From Hemicordylus capensis (taxonomy: Eukaryota; Chordata; Lepidosauria; Squamata; Cordylidae), in contig NC_069669.1 of the NCBI RefSeq assembly GCF_027244095.1, forward strand, positions 7,094,501 to 7,158,500: a stretch of DNA of 64,000 nt. Direction: 5' to 3'. Of the stretch, positions 10,652-20,848 are shown piece after piece. Made by a program: the position numbers and the translations under genes. The notes beneath the pieces were generated by a model. That model worked only from the letters and a program-made list of their open reading frames with translations. It had not been told where the DNA came from and made no database searches. Numbering within the stretch: the stretch's first letter is position 1; each line of letters starts with the position of its first letter.

Positions 10652-11084
10652 GATAGGAGGAGAAGTGTCCCCTTTGCTAAACTTTTCCTTGGTTTGTATT
10701 TGGATGGCTGACTACGTGTAAGATATTTCCCTTTTGGGGGATGGGGCCATAGCTCAGTGGCAGAGCATCTGCTTTGCAGTGCAGAAGGTCCCAGGTTCAA
10801 TCTTTGGAGGCATTTCCAGGTAGGGCTGGGAAATACCCTCATCTGAAACCCTGGGGAGCTGTGGCCAGTCTGTGTAGACCAGGGGTTCTCAACGTTGGGT
10901 CCCCCGATGTTTTTGGACTTCAACTCCCATAATCCCCAACCAAAGGCCACTGGGGCTGGGGATTATGGGAGTTGAAGTCCAAAAACATCTGGGGACCCAA
11001 CATTGAGAACCCCTGGTGTAGACAATCTGGGAGCTAAACAGACCAATGGTCTGACTCAGTATAAGGCAGCTTCCTGTGTTCTTG
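10652..11084 (+). mobile_element. 5S/tRNA/CR1-tail SINE with nested MITE
   Basis: The tRNA-like middle is very clear (CATAGCTCAGTGGCAGAGCA, GTCCCAGGTTCAATC), the 5S-like part is weaker (TTTGTATTTGGATGGCTGAC) and the tail is complete (CAATGGTCTGACTCAGTATA AGGCAGC). The 136-bp element at 10880-11015 lies inside. Confidence 0.85.
10880..11015. mobile_element. 136-bp fold-back hAT MITE with perfect 8-bp TSD
   Basis: Near-perfect palindrome starting CAGGGGTTCTCAACGTTGGG and ending with its complement. The arms contain GGACTTCAACTCCCATAATC. GTGTAGAC is duplicated at 10872-10879 and 11016-11023, splitting the SINE tail. High arm identity suggests a young copy. Confidence 0.92.
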
Positions 11085-11199
11085 TTATTTCTCTGTGTAA
11101 ACCTCCCTGAGCCATTTTTGGAAGGGTGGAATAGAAATCGAATAAAAAATAATAATGAAAAAATGTCCCTACAGCCTGCTCTTTGTATTCAGTGAGGTT

Positions 11200-11510
11200 A
11201 TAGGGACATAGGAAGCCACCTTCTACTAAGTCAGACCATAGGTCCATCTAGCTCAGTATTGTCTACCCAGATTGGCAGCAGCTTCTCCAAGGTTGCAGGC
11301 AGGAATCTCTCTCAGCCCTATCTTGGAGATGCTGCCAGGGAGGGAACGTGGAACCTAGATGCTCTTCCCAGAGCAGCCCCATCCCCTAAGGGGAATATCT
11401 GACAGCACTCAAACATGTAGTCTCCCATTCAAATGCAAACAAGGGCAGAGCCTGCTTAGTTAAGGGGACAATCCATGCTTGCTGCCACAAGCCCAGCTCT
11501 CCTCCCTCTG
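11200..11510 (-). mobile_element. 5S/tRNA/CR1-tail chimeric SINE, minus strand
   Basis: Tail (CATAGGAAGCCACCTTCTAC TAAGTCAGACC) at the left, 5S-like head (GTCTCCCATTCAAATGCAAA, GCCTGCTTAGTTAAG) at the right. The tRNA-like middle is shortened. Confidence 0.88.
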
Positions 11511-12540
11511 TCATACCCAATGAAATAGAGAACCATTAAGTTCAGCTGAGAGATGTGAGTTTCAGTTCAACCCTGGCTTTGCAAGCCTCCCTGGTACAAA
11601 GAGTAACCAAGAAGGCACCCAGTAACAAGAGCAGTCTATCCCAGTGCTTACGGGCTGTCCGAGACGCAGTGGGGTGGGCATAAGTGTAGATAGAAGCAGT
11701 GGGGTATTCCTGAAGACTGGTGCTCTCTCTTAATATCTCTGCAAGATGAACAAAAGAAAACAGAAAATCGTGCCAAGATGGCCATATTTTTGCATGTCTC
11801 TAAGGGCAAATTCATACCTCAAACTTCTTAAAACAATTTTTCTTCATCCATATCAGAGAAAAGGACATCACCTTTTCTTCTAAAGAATAGTAACAACTTT
11901 ATTTTTATGGCCATCATATAACAAATTGTTCTCTGGGTGGCTCATAAAACAGAAAAAAACAAACCATTGGACAAGAATACAGCTAAAAACACATTAAAGG
12001 AAAGGTTATAAAGAGCTCATTGCAAATCACAGAATGCATTTACAAGATTGCGTGAAACATGGCGTCCTGTACCGATATTTATTCACTTAGTGCAACTTAG
12101 CCCTGAATATGGTCTTGGATGGCCTAACCCTGTTTAAAACAAGTGAAGGCTTTATGGGACATCCGATGGCTTTTATTTAGAGCAGTCACAATCTCTTCCT
12201 TTATTATGTAGTTTATGACTTATACAAAATGATCTCATAAATGTGACTATATTTACTGAAATAGTTATGTGTCCCCCCCCCCAACTATAATTATCCAGTA
12301 TTCCATATGATATAGTATTGTTTGAAAGGACAGCTGGTCTTGTGGAAGCAAGCATGAATGGATTCTCTGTCGATTAAGTGGACAGAGAGATGTTTTCCTC
12401 CCTCTCTCAACCGATGTTTGTGAGTTTTGGGTGGTATTAAAATATGTTAAACAAATAAAAATTAAACCGATGACCCAGCGTCATTGGTTGAAACTAAAAT
12501 GGCAGGAAATTCAGGAAAAGCAAAAGAAAGCACTTCTGTA
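11511..12540. other. Mostly unassigned intergenic sequence
   Basis: Contains a short 5S-like SINE head fragment near 12328-12380 (GGACAGCTGGTCTTGTGGAA, GCAAGCATGAATGG) and an AT-rich L2-tail-like segment around 11890-12010. Otherwise nothing recognised. Confidence 0.4.
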
Positions 12541-12544
12541 CTCA

Positions 12545-12810
12545 ACATGTACTTGGAATTCGCTGCCACTGGACCAGTCTAAACTGTATTAGCAGGGGAT
12601 TGGACACATTCATGTCGGATCGGGCTATCAATGGTTACTAGCCTAGAGAGCTGTAAATTTCCTTCAGGATCAGAGAGAGCATGCCCCTGAACACCAGGTT
12701 GGTGCCACCAACGAGAGGGGGCCATCTTTCCCCCACTGGGGGGCTTCCCTGCTGTGTGAGGCAGGATGCTGGACTGGATGAGCCTTTAGCCTGACCCAGC
12801 ATATGACCCA
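12545..12810 (+). mobile_element. CR1-type LINE 3' fragment
   Basis: Matches the CR1-tail pattern seen elsewhere here: GGAATTCGCTGCCACTGGAC, ATCAATGGTTACTAGCC, GATGCTGGACTGGATGAGCC and CCTGACCCAGCA. Diverged and truncated. Confidence 0.7.
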
Positions 12811-12840
12811 GATGACTAGCTATTGTCATGGAAAGTCATT

Positions 12841-13295
12841 GAGGCGATTCTCACGATCGGCCAAAATCAGGCTAAGGGAGCCTAGCCCGATTGCGGCCGA
12901 GTGTGAGAGCGAGCAGGCTCGCAGGCGAGCCCCGTTTCTCCAAAGCAGGTGACCCGTTTCTACAACCCTCCCCTTCAACGGGGTTAGCGGAATGAGCACT
13001 TCGCTAACCCCGTTTACTTGGTCGTGTATCGCAGGCGTGGCTCCGCACCACAGCAACACACGAGGAGACCCCCAACCAGGATGCACTCTCATGGGGCATC
13101 CTGGAACTTCCGGGCACTGCGTGGTCCCCAATCCCCGCAGCCCTTACCAGCTCCATGATGGAGCTGGCTGTCGTATGGGCAGCCTATCCAGCCACTCAGG
13201 GCTGCAGGAATGTTTGTCTGTGGGGAGAGCGGGCTAAGTCAGCTCTCTCCGCTAACCCCCTTACAGTGAGTCTCACTGATCGTGAGACTTGCCTC
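12841..13295. mobile_element. Inverted-repeat DNA element with 3-bp flanking repeat
   Basis: Ends GAGGCGATTCTCACGATC and GATCGTGAGACTTGCCTC are inverted repeats, flanked by ATT on both sides (12838-12840, 13296-13298). The 455-bp interior is GC-rich with inverted GGGTTAGCG motifs. The 3-bp duplication is suggestive of PIF/Harbinger-like elements, but the class is tentative. A related truncated end is at 47240-47275. Confidence 0.6.
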
Positions 13296-13401
13296 ATTTT
13301 CTTCCTTCTGCGGCAGTGGGGTCCCAACCCTACAATCAATTGTAGCTGAGGATGATGGGAGTTGTAGTTCATCAACATCTGGAGGAACCCAGGTTAGGAA
13401 C

Positions 13402-13690
13402 CACTGTTGTTGTTGTTGTTGTTGTTGTTGTTATTAATTCGATTTCTATACCGCCCTTCCAAAAATGGCTCAGGGTGGTTTACAAAGAGAAATAAAACAA
13501 ATAAGACGGCTCCCTGACCCCAAAGGGCTCACATTCTAAAAAGAAACATAAGACACACACCAGCAACAGTCACTGGAAGTACTGTGCTGGGAGTGGATAG
13601 GGCCAGTTACTCTCCCCCTGCTAAATAAAGAGAATCACCACGTTAAAAGGTGCCTCTTTGCCCAGTTAGCAGGGTTAGGGTCTGTTAGGG
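13402..13690 (-). mobile_element. L2-type 3'-tail repeat, minus strand
   Basis: Starts with (GTT)n then ATTCGATTTCTATACCGCCC, ACCCCAAAGGGCTCACATTC and ends CTTTGCCCAGTTAGCAGGG. It faces the next copy head to head. Confidence 0.75.
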
Positions 13691-13754
13691 TCTGGCTCTT
13701 ACTCTAGAGCTCAAAATGGAGATGACTTGTAGGGAAAGGTGTAGGATCAAAGGA

Positions 13755-14015
13755 GTCACTACACACTACTGCTAACTGAGCAAAGAGGCACTTTTAAAAA
13801 GTGGCGATTCTCTTTATTTAGCAGGGGAAGAGTAACTGGCCCTCTCCACCCCCAGCACAGCATCCCTCCAGTGACTGTTGCTGGTGTCTATCTTGTGTTT
13901 CTTTTTAGATTGTGAGCCCTTTGGGGACAGGGAGCCATCTTTATTTATTTGTTTATATCTGTGTAGACCGTTTTGGGAACTTTTGTTGAAAAGTGGTATA
14001 TAAACACCCATCGTA
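13755..14015 (+). mobile_element. L2-type 3'-tail repeat, plus strand
   Basis: CTGCTAACTGAGCAAAGAGG through TTGTGAGCCCTTTGGGGACA to AAGTGGTATATAAACA. Lies in inverted orientation about 65 bp from the previous copy, so the pair could fold. Confidence 0.75.
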
Positions 14016-14181
14016 TTTGTATGCTACATAGCAATATTGTTTCTAGATCCAACATCATCATTCCTTTCTTGGTGACAGGGGTTCCCAACCCTAGGCTTCC
14101 AGATGTTGTTGGACTATAATTATCCTGATTGTGACCATAAAACCCCTTTTTCATGGCATGCAGTCAAACCAGAAATCCAAA

Positions 14182-14208
14182 ATCTCTCTCTCTCTCTCTC
14201 TCTCTCTC
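14182..14208. repeat. (CT)n microsatellite
   Basis: An uninterrupted CT dinucleotide run of about 27 bases. Confidence 0.9.
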
Positions 14209-14494
14209 AAATATCACTAGCAAAAAACCCCAACATTTGTCTAGCAACTCACCTGCTTCTGAAAGGTCTTTGATCATGTTTAAGCAGTCCATAGCTCCAT
14301 ACTGGAAGGTGAATTTGAAGTCAATAACCCCCTGGTTGGAAGCTAGGAGGAGAGACTAGAGTGAGAACTTAATCAAAATTCTAGTTCAAATTCTGTACTG
14401 TAAGTAAGCCAGATACTTATGCAAATACTGATACCATCACAGATTCTGCCCAGTTTATCCCTGCTTTGACTTCCTGACCATTCATCTGTTATCT

Positions 14495-14680
14495 CCACCA
14501 CCCCCAGCACAGTACTTCCAGTGACTGTTGCTGGTGTTTATCTTATGTTTCTTTTTAGAATGTGAGCCCTTTGGGGACAGGGAGCTATCTTATTTGTTTG
14601 TTATTTTCTGTGTAAACCGCTCTGAGCCATTTTTGGAAGGGCGGTATAGAAACCAAATAATAATAATAATAATAATAATA

Positions 14681-14728
<48 letters not shown>

Positions 14729-14735
14729 GGGTTCC
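14495..14735 (+). mobile_element. L2-type 3'-tail repeat ending in (AAT)n/(ATT)n
   Basis: CCCCCAGCACAGTACTTCCA, GAATGTGAGCCCTTTGGGGA and AAACCGCTCTGAGCCATTTT precede GGGCGGTATAGAAACC and a long AAT/ATT trinucleotide run. The switch from AAT to ATT near 14681 makes the run itself self-complementary. Confidence 0.8.
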
Positions 14736-15400
14736 CGAACGTGGTCTCCCAGATGTTTTTGGGCTACAACTCTCATTATCCCCAGCCACAATGGCCGAGA
14801 AGTTCTGAATGGAGCTAGATCCCCAGAAGCCTGCACGTCTTCCCAGCAGATGTGTGGGCTTCCTAGGCTGCCCAGCGTCACTCCCTGACCACCCCACCCC
14901 ACCCCACCCTACCCCAAGCTGTTCTGACAAACTGCCCCCACGCCAGTGCTGGGCGGGCAGTTAAAGAGCCACCACCACCAGCGCACTAGTCTGATGCCTC
15001 CTGGTGGTGGAGGCCAGGAATTTTGACATTGGAATTCTTTTTCTGACATGCACTGTCCTACTAATAACCCCCATAGGGAGAGGATTCCTCCTCCTAATTT
15101 GGGAACATTGACTACAGCAGCTGAAGAATCCAGGTCATGACACATACACAGAGTTCCTTTGATGTTCTGGAACTTAGAGCCTTGCTCCTCCTCCAAAACA
15201 CAGTCTTCGAGGAGCTGCAGTGGGAAACGAATGATGGTGGACCCTTTGTCTTTGTGCTGGAATATCATCTAAGAAAACAGTCAAGAATAGACCCATTGGT
15301 AGGTTGCTACGTTTCTTACAAAAGCAACAGAGAAGCAAAGGAAGTGACCCCTCAACAATAGATCAGGCGATGGCTAACTCAGACCAAAGTGAGAATGATA
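14736..15400. other. Intergenic, partial fold-back remnant then nothing recognised
   Basis: 14736-14800 resembles one arm of the fold-back family (GTCTCCCAGATGTTTTTGGG, CTACAACTCTCATTATCCCC). The rest has no recognised gene or repeat. Confidence 0.4.
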
Positions 15401-15587
15401 GGACAGAGCCGTAGCTCAGTGTTAGAGCATCTGCTTAGCATGCAAAAGACCGCAGGTTCAATCCCTGGCATCTCCAGGTAGGGCTGGGGGAGACTTCTGC
15501 CTGAAACCTTGGAGTCAGTCAGCGTAGGTAATACTGAGCTAGATGGACCAACGGTCTGATTCAGTAGGAGGGAGCTTCCTAAGTTCC
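15401..15587 (+). mobile_element. tRNA/CR1-tail SINE lacking the 5S part
   Basis: Starts at the tRNA-like part (GAGCCGTAGCTCAGTGTTAG; CGCAGGTTCAATCCC) and continues to the complete tail (TACTGAGCTAGATGGACCAA, GGAGCTTCCTAAGTTCC). The tRNA-like boxes are those of a SINE, not a functional tRNA. Confidence 0.85.
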
Positions 15588-15794
15588 AAAGCAGACACTG
15601 GATTGTGCTGATCTGGTCACAGCTCATGTCCGAAGGCACATGATAGAACAATCCCTTTAAATCCGTGCAGTGGCTAATCAATGGTGAAATAATGAGTTCA
15701 TGAGCCAGCTAGGGTGGTTGGTAGTGTCTGGGGTGGGGGGCACACAAATGCTTATTGTGATTTTTGTGATTGTGATTTTTGACAAGGTCAAAAT

Positions 15795-16050
15795 GGCGGA
15801 GCTGGGAAATGACTTGACTAGCAAGCCAGAGGTTACCGGTTCGAATCCCCATTGGTATGTTTCCCAGACTATGGGAAACACCTATATCGGGCAGCAGCAA
15901 TATAGGAAGATGCTGAAAGGTATCATCTCACACTGCGTGGGAGACGGCAATGGTAAACCCCTCCTGTATTCTACCAAAGAAAGCCACAGGGCTCTGTGGG
16001 CACCAGGAGTCAACACCAACTTGATGGCACACTTTACCTTACCTTACACT
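15795..16050 (+). mobile_element. Sauria SINE, plus strand, nearly full length
   Basis: Head GGCGGAGCTGGGAAATGACT and GGTTCGAATCC, body ACTATGGGAAACACCTATAT, tail CAGGAGTCAACACCAACTTG ATGGCACAC and a (TTACC)n end. One of the best preserved copies here. Confidence 0.9.
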
Positions 16051-16075
16051 GTTAGACATGGAAAAGAGGCGATAA

Positions 16076-16440
16076 AATTGCAAGACTTTCCATTTTCTGT
16101 GTGTGCTCATGCTTTTATTGTCCTGACCACTGGGCCTGCAATTTGCAATGGGGTTTTGAAAGCTTTTTAAAACCAGAAAAGCTACTATAAAGTTGTATCA
16201 AAGTTATCAGAGGAATAGAAGTGAAAATGAGCAGGAACGTCCTCCAAAGAGAGACGGGTTCTCCAATTCGCCAAAGAAGTAAGTGCAAAAGTATCACTTA
16301 TTTTCCATCTCTAGGGGGACTAGATGTTGCCAGAATTCACTATGAGCGTCCATCCCTGAGATGGTATGATTGGCCAAAATTTGTAGGCCTGGCTCAAGGT
16401 CTAAATGTGGTCAGGGTGCAATGGGGCTTAATCAATTACC
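16076..16440 (-). repeat. Unclassified dispersed repeat, minus strand
   Basis: Reverse counterpart of sequence at 37705-38190 and partly 20320-20525: CTCATGCTTTTATTGTCCTG, CAATTTGCAATGGGGTTTTG and GGCCTGGCTCAAGG each have matches in the reversed order. Probably a non-autonomous DNA element; no TSD was established. Confidence 0.6.
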
Positions 16441-16791
16441 CCTTTCTAGTCTGAGCTCTTACTTTGTACTGAGTGAGGTACAGCATCCCTTTCTTGGCTC
16501 CTCGGAGCTCATCTGGAAAATCTGGCCTCTCCTCCAGCAATAACGACACTTCACTGTAGTGAGCGAGAACCCTGCAGACAGAGGAATTGGGAACATTACA
16601 TCTCAAAGAGGACACCATGAGGAAGGAAGGCAGTAGGGAGCCGCATGGGAATAACAGAAATGGGAAAGCAGATCGGGGTCTTTTGTCTTGGCGGGGCCTG
16701 GGATAAATTGCTCCCAAGATGCCTGCTCATTCAGCCACCAGCAGGATTTGAACTCGTGCAAATGTCCTCATTTGTACACACTGCGCCATCT

Positions 16792-17312
16792 TGCATTAGC
16801 AAGCATGAATTGTCCCCTTTGCTCCGCAGGGTCCACCTTGGTTTGCATTTGGATGGGAAACTACATGTTAGTGCTGTAAAATGGTTCCCTAAGGAACTTA
16901 CATTAATAATTTTAATGTAGTCATTTTAATGTAATATGGTTTTATTGCTTCATAATCTGTCCTATCCTAATGTATGCGCTCCTCATAATTACTGCCTCAC
17001 ACCATCTTATGCTGGTCTTGGACTGTAATAAAGATGATTGATTGATCCCTTAGGGGATGGCGCCGTAGCTCAGTGGTAGAGCATCTGGCTGCATGCAGGA
17101 GATCCCAGGTTCCCTCCGTGGCATCTCCAGGTAGTGCTGGGAGGAGGGACTCCTCTCTGAAACCTTGAAAAGTTGCTTTCGGTCAGTCTAGGTCCAGTGG
17201 TTCCCAACCCATGGTACTCCAGAGGTTGCTGAACTACAGGTAGGAAACCCTGGGGTAGACAGTACTGAGCTAGATGGACCAAGGGTGTGACTCAGTAGAA
17301 GGCAGCTTCCTG
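16792..17312 (+). mobile_element. 5S/tRNA/CR1-tail SINE with two insertions
   Basis: 5S-like part (GGTCCACCTTGGTTTGCATT TGGATGGGAAAC), then a 151-bp LINE insertion (16895-17045), then the tRNA part (GCGCCGTAGCTCAGTGGTAG) and tail (GTACTGAGCTAGATGGACC). A fold-back remnant (GGTTCCCAACCCATGG) is inserted near 17196-17265. Confidence 0.85.
16895..17045 (+). mobile_element. 5'-truncated LINE insertion, GTAATAAA-tail family
   Basis: Ends GCTGGTCTTGGACTGTAATA AAGATGATTGATTGA. Flanked by TCCCTAAGG (16886-16894) and TCCCTTAGG (17046-17054), a duplication with one mismatch. The same 3' end occurs at 43830-43865 and, reversed, at 48446-48640. Confidence 0.75.
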
Positions 17313-17639
17313 CAACCACCACCCAATGCATTTTTCTAATCTGCATTGCCCCAGGGTACCAATACGTTTTATCCTGTGATAGAAACAGCAATTTTGGGAG
17401 AGGGGCTTCAGCTCAGAAAATGATGCAGGGGACGGTTCATCCTCTCTTCCCCCAGCACCATGGTCCCAGTGCAAATTGGGGATCCTGCATTAGGCCTTTA
17501 AAAAAATAATAAATGAAGACCCACCACAGATCTCTTCTTCTTCTGTGCCATCTCCGTCTTGGCCCATCACTCACCTGTCTTTCCAATCAGGTGCCCTATC
17601 TTCTATATATTTAATTCTCTAAGATGTACCCGTGCCTAA
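17313..17639. other. Intergenic, nothing recognised
   Basis: No gene or repeat identified in this stretch. Confidence 0.4.
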
Positions 17640-18045
17640 TCCCATGTGTGGCAGCTCTCGCGAGAGTTTGGAGAGCTGCCGGATAGCCACGGGGACAGGA
17701 AAGGAAACAGCCACGGCGGACGGCGGAGGCGGCCTGCAGGTGGAGCCACGCTGGTGGGACGAGGAGGTGAGCCAATGCTGGTGGGCGATGCCATGCTGGC
17801 GGGAGGCGGCCGGCCGGTGGAGCTGCGCAGCAGGAGGAGGTGGCTGGCCAGAAAAGCTGCACCAGCAGGAGGCAGCGACCGGCCGGCGGGAGGTGGTGGT
17901 GGCGGGCCGGGCAGGCAGAGGTGACTGGCATGCGGCTGGGAAAGTAAGCACCGGCAGGCGGGCAGCGAGAAAACAACGGCAGTGGGCTGGAGAAAATGGC
18001 TGGGCCAAACTGGAGGCGCAGATGCTCTGTGCCCGGCCCAGCTAG
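17640..18045. repeat. CpG-rich block, probably a GC-rich repeat
   Basis: Strongly GC- and CpG-rich, with a 10-bp inverted repeat GGCAGCTCTC / GAGAGCTGCC (17650-17659, 17671-17680) around a TCTCGCGAGA palindrome, and many CGGCCGG motifs. Flanked by AT-rich sequence. The open frames on both strands are composition artefacts. It could be a repeat 5' region or an isolated CpG island; the shared AGCTAGT end with 4420-4920 favours a repeat. Confidence 0.5.
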
Positions 18046-18524
18046 TTTTTAATTAATGTGCTTTATAGCTTATATTTTCCAGTTTGATATCCTGGATTAC
18101 TCACAAGTTCTTTATATACCGCTTCTCAACAAAAATGTTCTCACATGGAAAAACAAACCAATTAGATAGTTCTAAACACAGTTCTAAACTGTTGAGAACA
18201 ATCCAGGATTTTCTGGATTGGGACCCAGCAAGCAATCCTGCTTCATTTTTAACCAGGAACAAAACCAATCAGTCGTCTTCTCTCCTTCACAAAAGAGACA
18301 CATCTGAGGCTCGTGCCAGCGCTGCTAAAGCTAAATCATAGTTTACTGGTCCATCACAACATGTCCAATTTGTTGCTTTTTCCATTACAACCCAGTCCCA
18401 AATTTTAAACAAACCATCTTTATCCTCCTAGGTTTTTCTACATTCAGGCAATACTTTTTTTGTGTGGTCACTCTCAATATATGCTGAGTAAAGTCACCCT
18501 AAACCAGCCCACTATTTAATGAGC

Positions 18525-18990
18525 TTACCTACTCTGTCCCAGAGAAGAGCTTTCTCCCTTGCAAGCTTTAATGCACTTCCATCAGCTGTATTGGAGGGTA
18601 AAGTAAAGTGTGCCATTGAGTTGGTGTCAACTCCTGGAGACCACAGAGGTATCGCAAAATCCCTGTCACTAACTGGATCTGTCCTTGTGGCCAGGGTGTT
18701 GAGACTGTGACACACGTCCTTTTATACTGTTCATTTTATAGGAGTATTTGTATCTCTCTTACCTCTCCCTTTTCATTAAATATCCCTGTTAGAACGGCTG
18801 ATAGATATGCATCCTTTTTATTATCTGATCGTTGTTTACCCATAACTTTGTATGCGGCCAAGTTTTGCGCGGTCTGAGCTGGTTTGAGTTATCGGTATTA
18901 TGAAGACCCTAATGTTATCTTTTGTACTATTTGTATAATAATTACTGTGATTTGTATTGTTGGGTCAGTGACTGTAAAGTTGGGATCCTA
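18525..18990 (+). mobile_element. LINE 3' coding fragment with zinc-knuckle-like motif
   Basis: Translated pieces give QRRAFSLASFNALPSAVLEG and, after an interruption, CPCG/CGQGVETVTHVLLYCS-like sequence, the C..C...H....C pattern found at the C-terminus of several LINE clades. It is interrupted by a Sauria/RTE-type tail at 18594-18655. It may belong to the same family as the GTAATAAA-tail inserts, but I cannot prove that. Confidence 0.55.
18594..18655 (-). mobile_element. Sauria SINE / RTE 3'-tail fragment
   Basis: GTAAAGTAAAGTGTGCCATT, GAGTTGGTGTCAACTCC and GGAGACCACAGAGG is the reversed shared tail with its (TTTAC)n end, truncated after about 60 bp. Confidence 0.8.
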
Positions 18991-19225
18991 CCTGGGAGAG
19001 AATTCCTACTCACCTTTCCTCAGAACTGTTGGCTGACCTGGAGAACTGATACCTAGTCACCTCCATGGCAAGAGGCCCCGCTCTCTTCCCCAACTCCCCA
19101 CACGCTCCCTTTGGCTGAAGGGGCACTGCTGGGGAAGACAAGTGGCTGCTGGACCATGTACAGCTCTCTGTGATGTCAACAGGTGAGGTAACAGAACAGG
19201 CTCTGACCTGAAATTGGGATGACTG

Positions 19226-19705
19226 CAGGGGTGTTCAAACTTGGGTCCCCAGACACTGGATTTTCAGGAAATCTAGGACTAAGAAAAATATTTCTTTCTA
19301 CACAGCAAATCATTAATCCGTGGAATTCTCTGCCACGGGATGTGGTGATGGCCACCAGCTTGGATGGCTTTAAAAAAGAGGGCTAGACAAGTCCATTGTA
19401 GACACGTCTCTCAATGGCTACTCGTCCTCATGGCTATAGACTACCTCCAGGCTCAGAGGCAGGAGGTCTTTGGATACTGGTTGCAGGGGAGGGGGCATGC
19501 CTTCATCTCCTGCTTGTGGTTCTTTGGAGGCATCTGTGGGAAACAGAGTGTTGGACTAGATAGGCCTTGAGTTTGATCCAGCCGGGCTGTTCTTAGGACA
19601 AAAACTTCCACCATCCCCAGCCACCGTGACCAAAGGTCTTTGTAGCTGGGGATGGTAGGAGTTGTAGTCCAACAGCATCTGGCGACCCAAATTTGAGCAC
19701 CCTTG
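19226..19705. mobile_element. Fold-back hAT MITE disrupted by a CR1 tail
   Basis: Left end CAGGGGTGTTCAAACTTGGG TCCCC, right end GACCCAAATTTGAGCACCCT TG, flanked by GATGACTG (19218-19225) and GATTACTG (19706-19713). Between them a CR1 3' segment (about 19260-19600) replaces most of the left arm. Confidence 0.75.
19260..19600 (+). mobile_element. CR1 LINE 3' end, plus strand
   Basis: GTGGAATTCTCTGCCACGGG, TGGATGGCTTTAAAAAAGAG, GGACTAGATAGGCCTTGAG and GGGCTGTTCTTAG are the squamate CR1 3' pattern. It ends exactly where the SINE tails of this window also end (GTTCTTATG-like). Confidence 0.8.
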
Positions 19706-19713
19706 GATTACTG

Positions 19714-20835
19714 CAAACTCATTTTCCCCAAGAGTTGCTCCTTTCTGCCAATAGGGCACTTTCTTTTTGGAACACAGCGCCACTGTGGGGGCATTTAAAT
19801 TATTTTTATTTCCAAGTAGGAGACAGCACGAGAAAAGAAATAAATTACACACACACACACCCCTCAAATCTTTCCCGTGTGCGAGATTAAATCACAAAGC
19901 ATCCATTCATATAATGAAAGAGAAGCACACATCAGAGTGAACATAACATTTCAACTGAGGCTAAATGTAATAAACTGAGGCTATTTACTGGTCCTAGAAT
20001 AGACCAAGTTGGAGCTGTGTTTGGTCCATTAGGAAACAATCTAAAAGCTCTAATAGGGCATTGTCTCTATCAGGGCCAACTAAAATGTCAGTACGGCAGG
20101 ACCTTGAAATCCGCAGACTCTATATTCACGGATTCTCTACACCTGGAAGTGGCGGGGGGTGGGATGCATCAATCTTACATATCTCTGTGTTGGATGTGGC
20201 CGGAAATGACAGCGGAGGTAATTTTATCCTTATCCCTACCCCGCAAAGAACTGTGGTAAAATTCCACTCACTTTTGCACAGAGCAAAGGGTTAGGGTTGG
20301 GTCAGGGTAACAATAAAACTAATTGTGGTACTCTCTCCATGGAGTCATCTTTGGAGGACATGCCTGCCAATCTCCATTTCCATTCCTCTGGCAACATCCA
20401 TAACATTTTTTCATAGCTCTTGTGCTTTTAAAACTGTTAAGAGCTTTTAAAAGGCCATTGCAAATTTGGCTGCTGCAGGCATGATGGTCCGGGGTGGGGG
20501 GGCAACGAGCATGAGAACACACTATTGAAATAGCAAGCCTGGAAGTAAAAGGAGAAAAACAGTGTGGGGCGGGGGGCGGGGCAAAGCCTGCTGCTGTGGG
20601 CAGACTAGGCAGGCAAGGGCTTAGCCCCTCCCCCCCACTCCAATGTTGTGATCCCCCCCCAAATTTTTTAAAGGAATATGATGCAGTTGATGCAGCTGTA
20701 ATTTCTGGTTTTTCTTTAGCTGGGAACAAATCCTGCTGAACTTAGACAGGCTTTCCACTAAGCAAACATGCACAGGGGATCAGGCTGGGTATTTGAAGAG
20801 AAGGATACTACCAAACAAATGCAAGTGGCCACCAC
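19714..20835. other. Intergenic, includes an unclassified repeat
   Basis: 20320-20525 (CATTTCCATTCCTCTGGCAA, GGCCATTGCAAATTTGGCTG CTG, GAGCATGAGAAC) is a copy of the dispersed repeat at 37880-38110. Poly-C/G runs at 20565-20660. No gene recognised. Confidence 0.45.
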
Positions 20836-20848
20836 ATATATTAACTTG

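Noticed and set aside
10744-10815. tRNA-like sequence with A and B boxes
   Set aside because: Same sequence recurs as the middle part of the chimeric SINE and does not form a complete cloverleaf; not a functional tRNA gene. The same applies at 15407-15480, 17052-17120 and 32950-33010.
17611-18045. Overlapping long frames in the CpG-rich block
   Set aside because: Alanine/arginine/glycine-rich in every frame, as expected from composition alone.
1-20835. miR-193b/miR-365 cluster, which lies beyond MRTFB in mammals
   Set aside because: Looked for the mature sequences on both strands by eye and saw no match; the cluster is probably outside the window.
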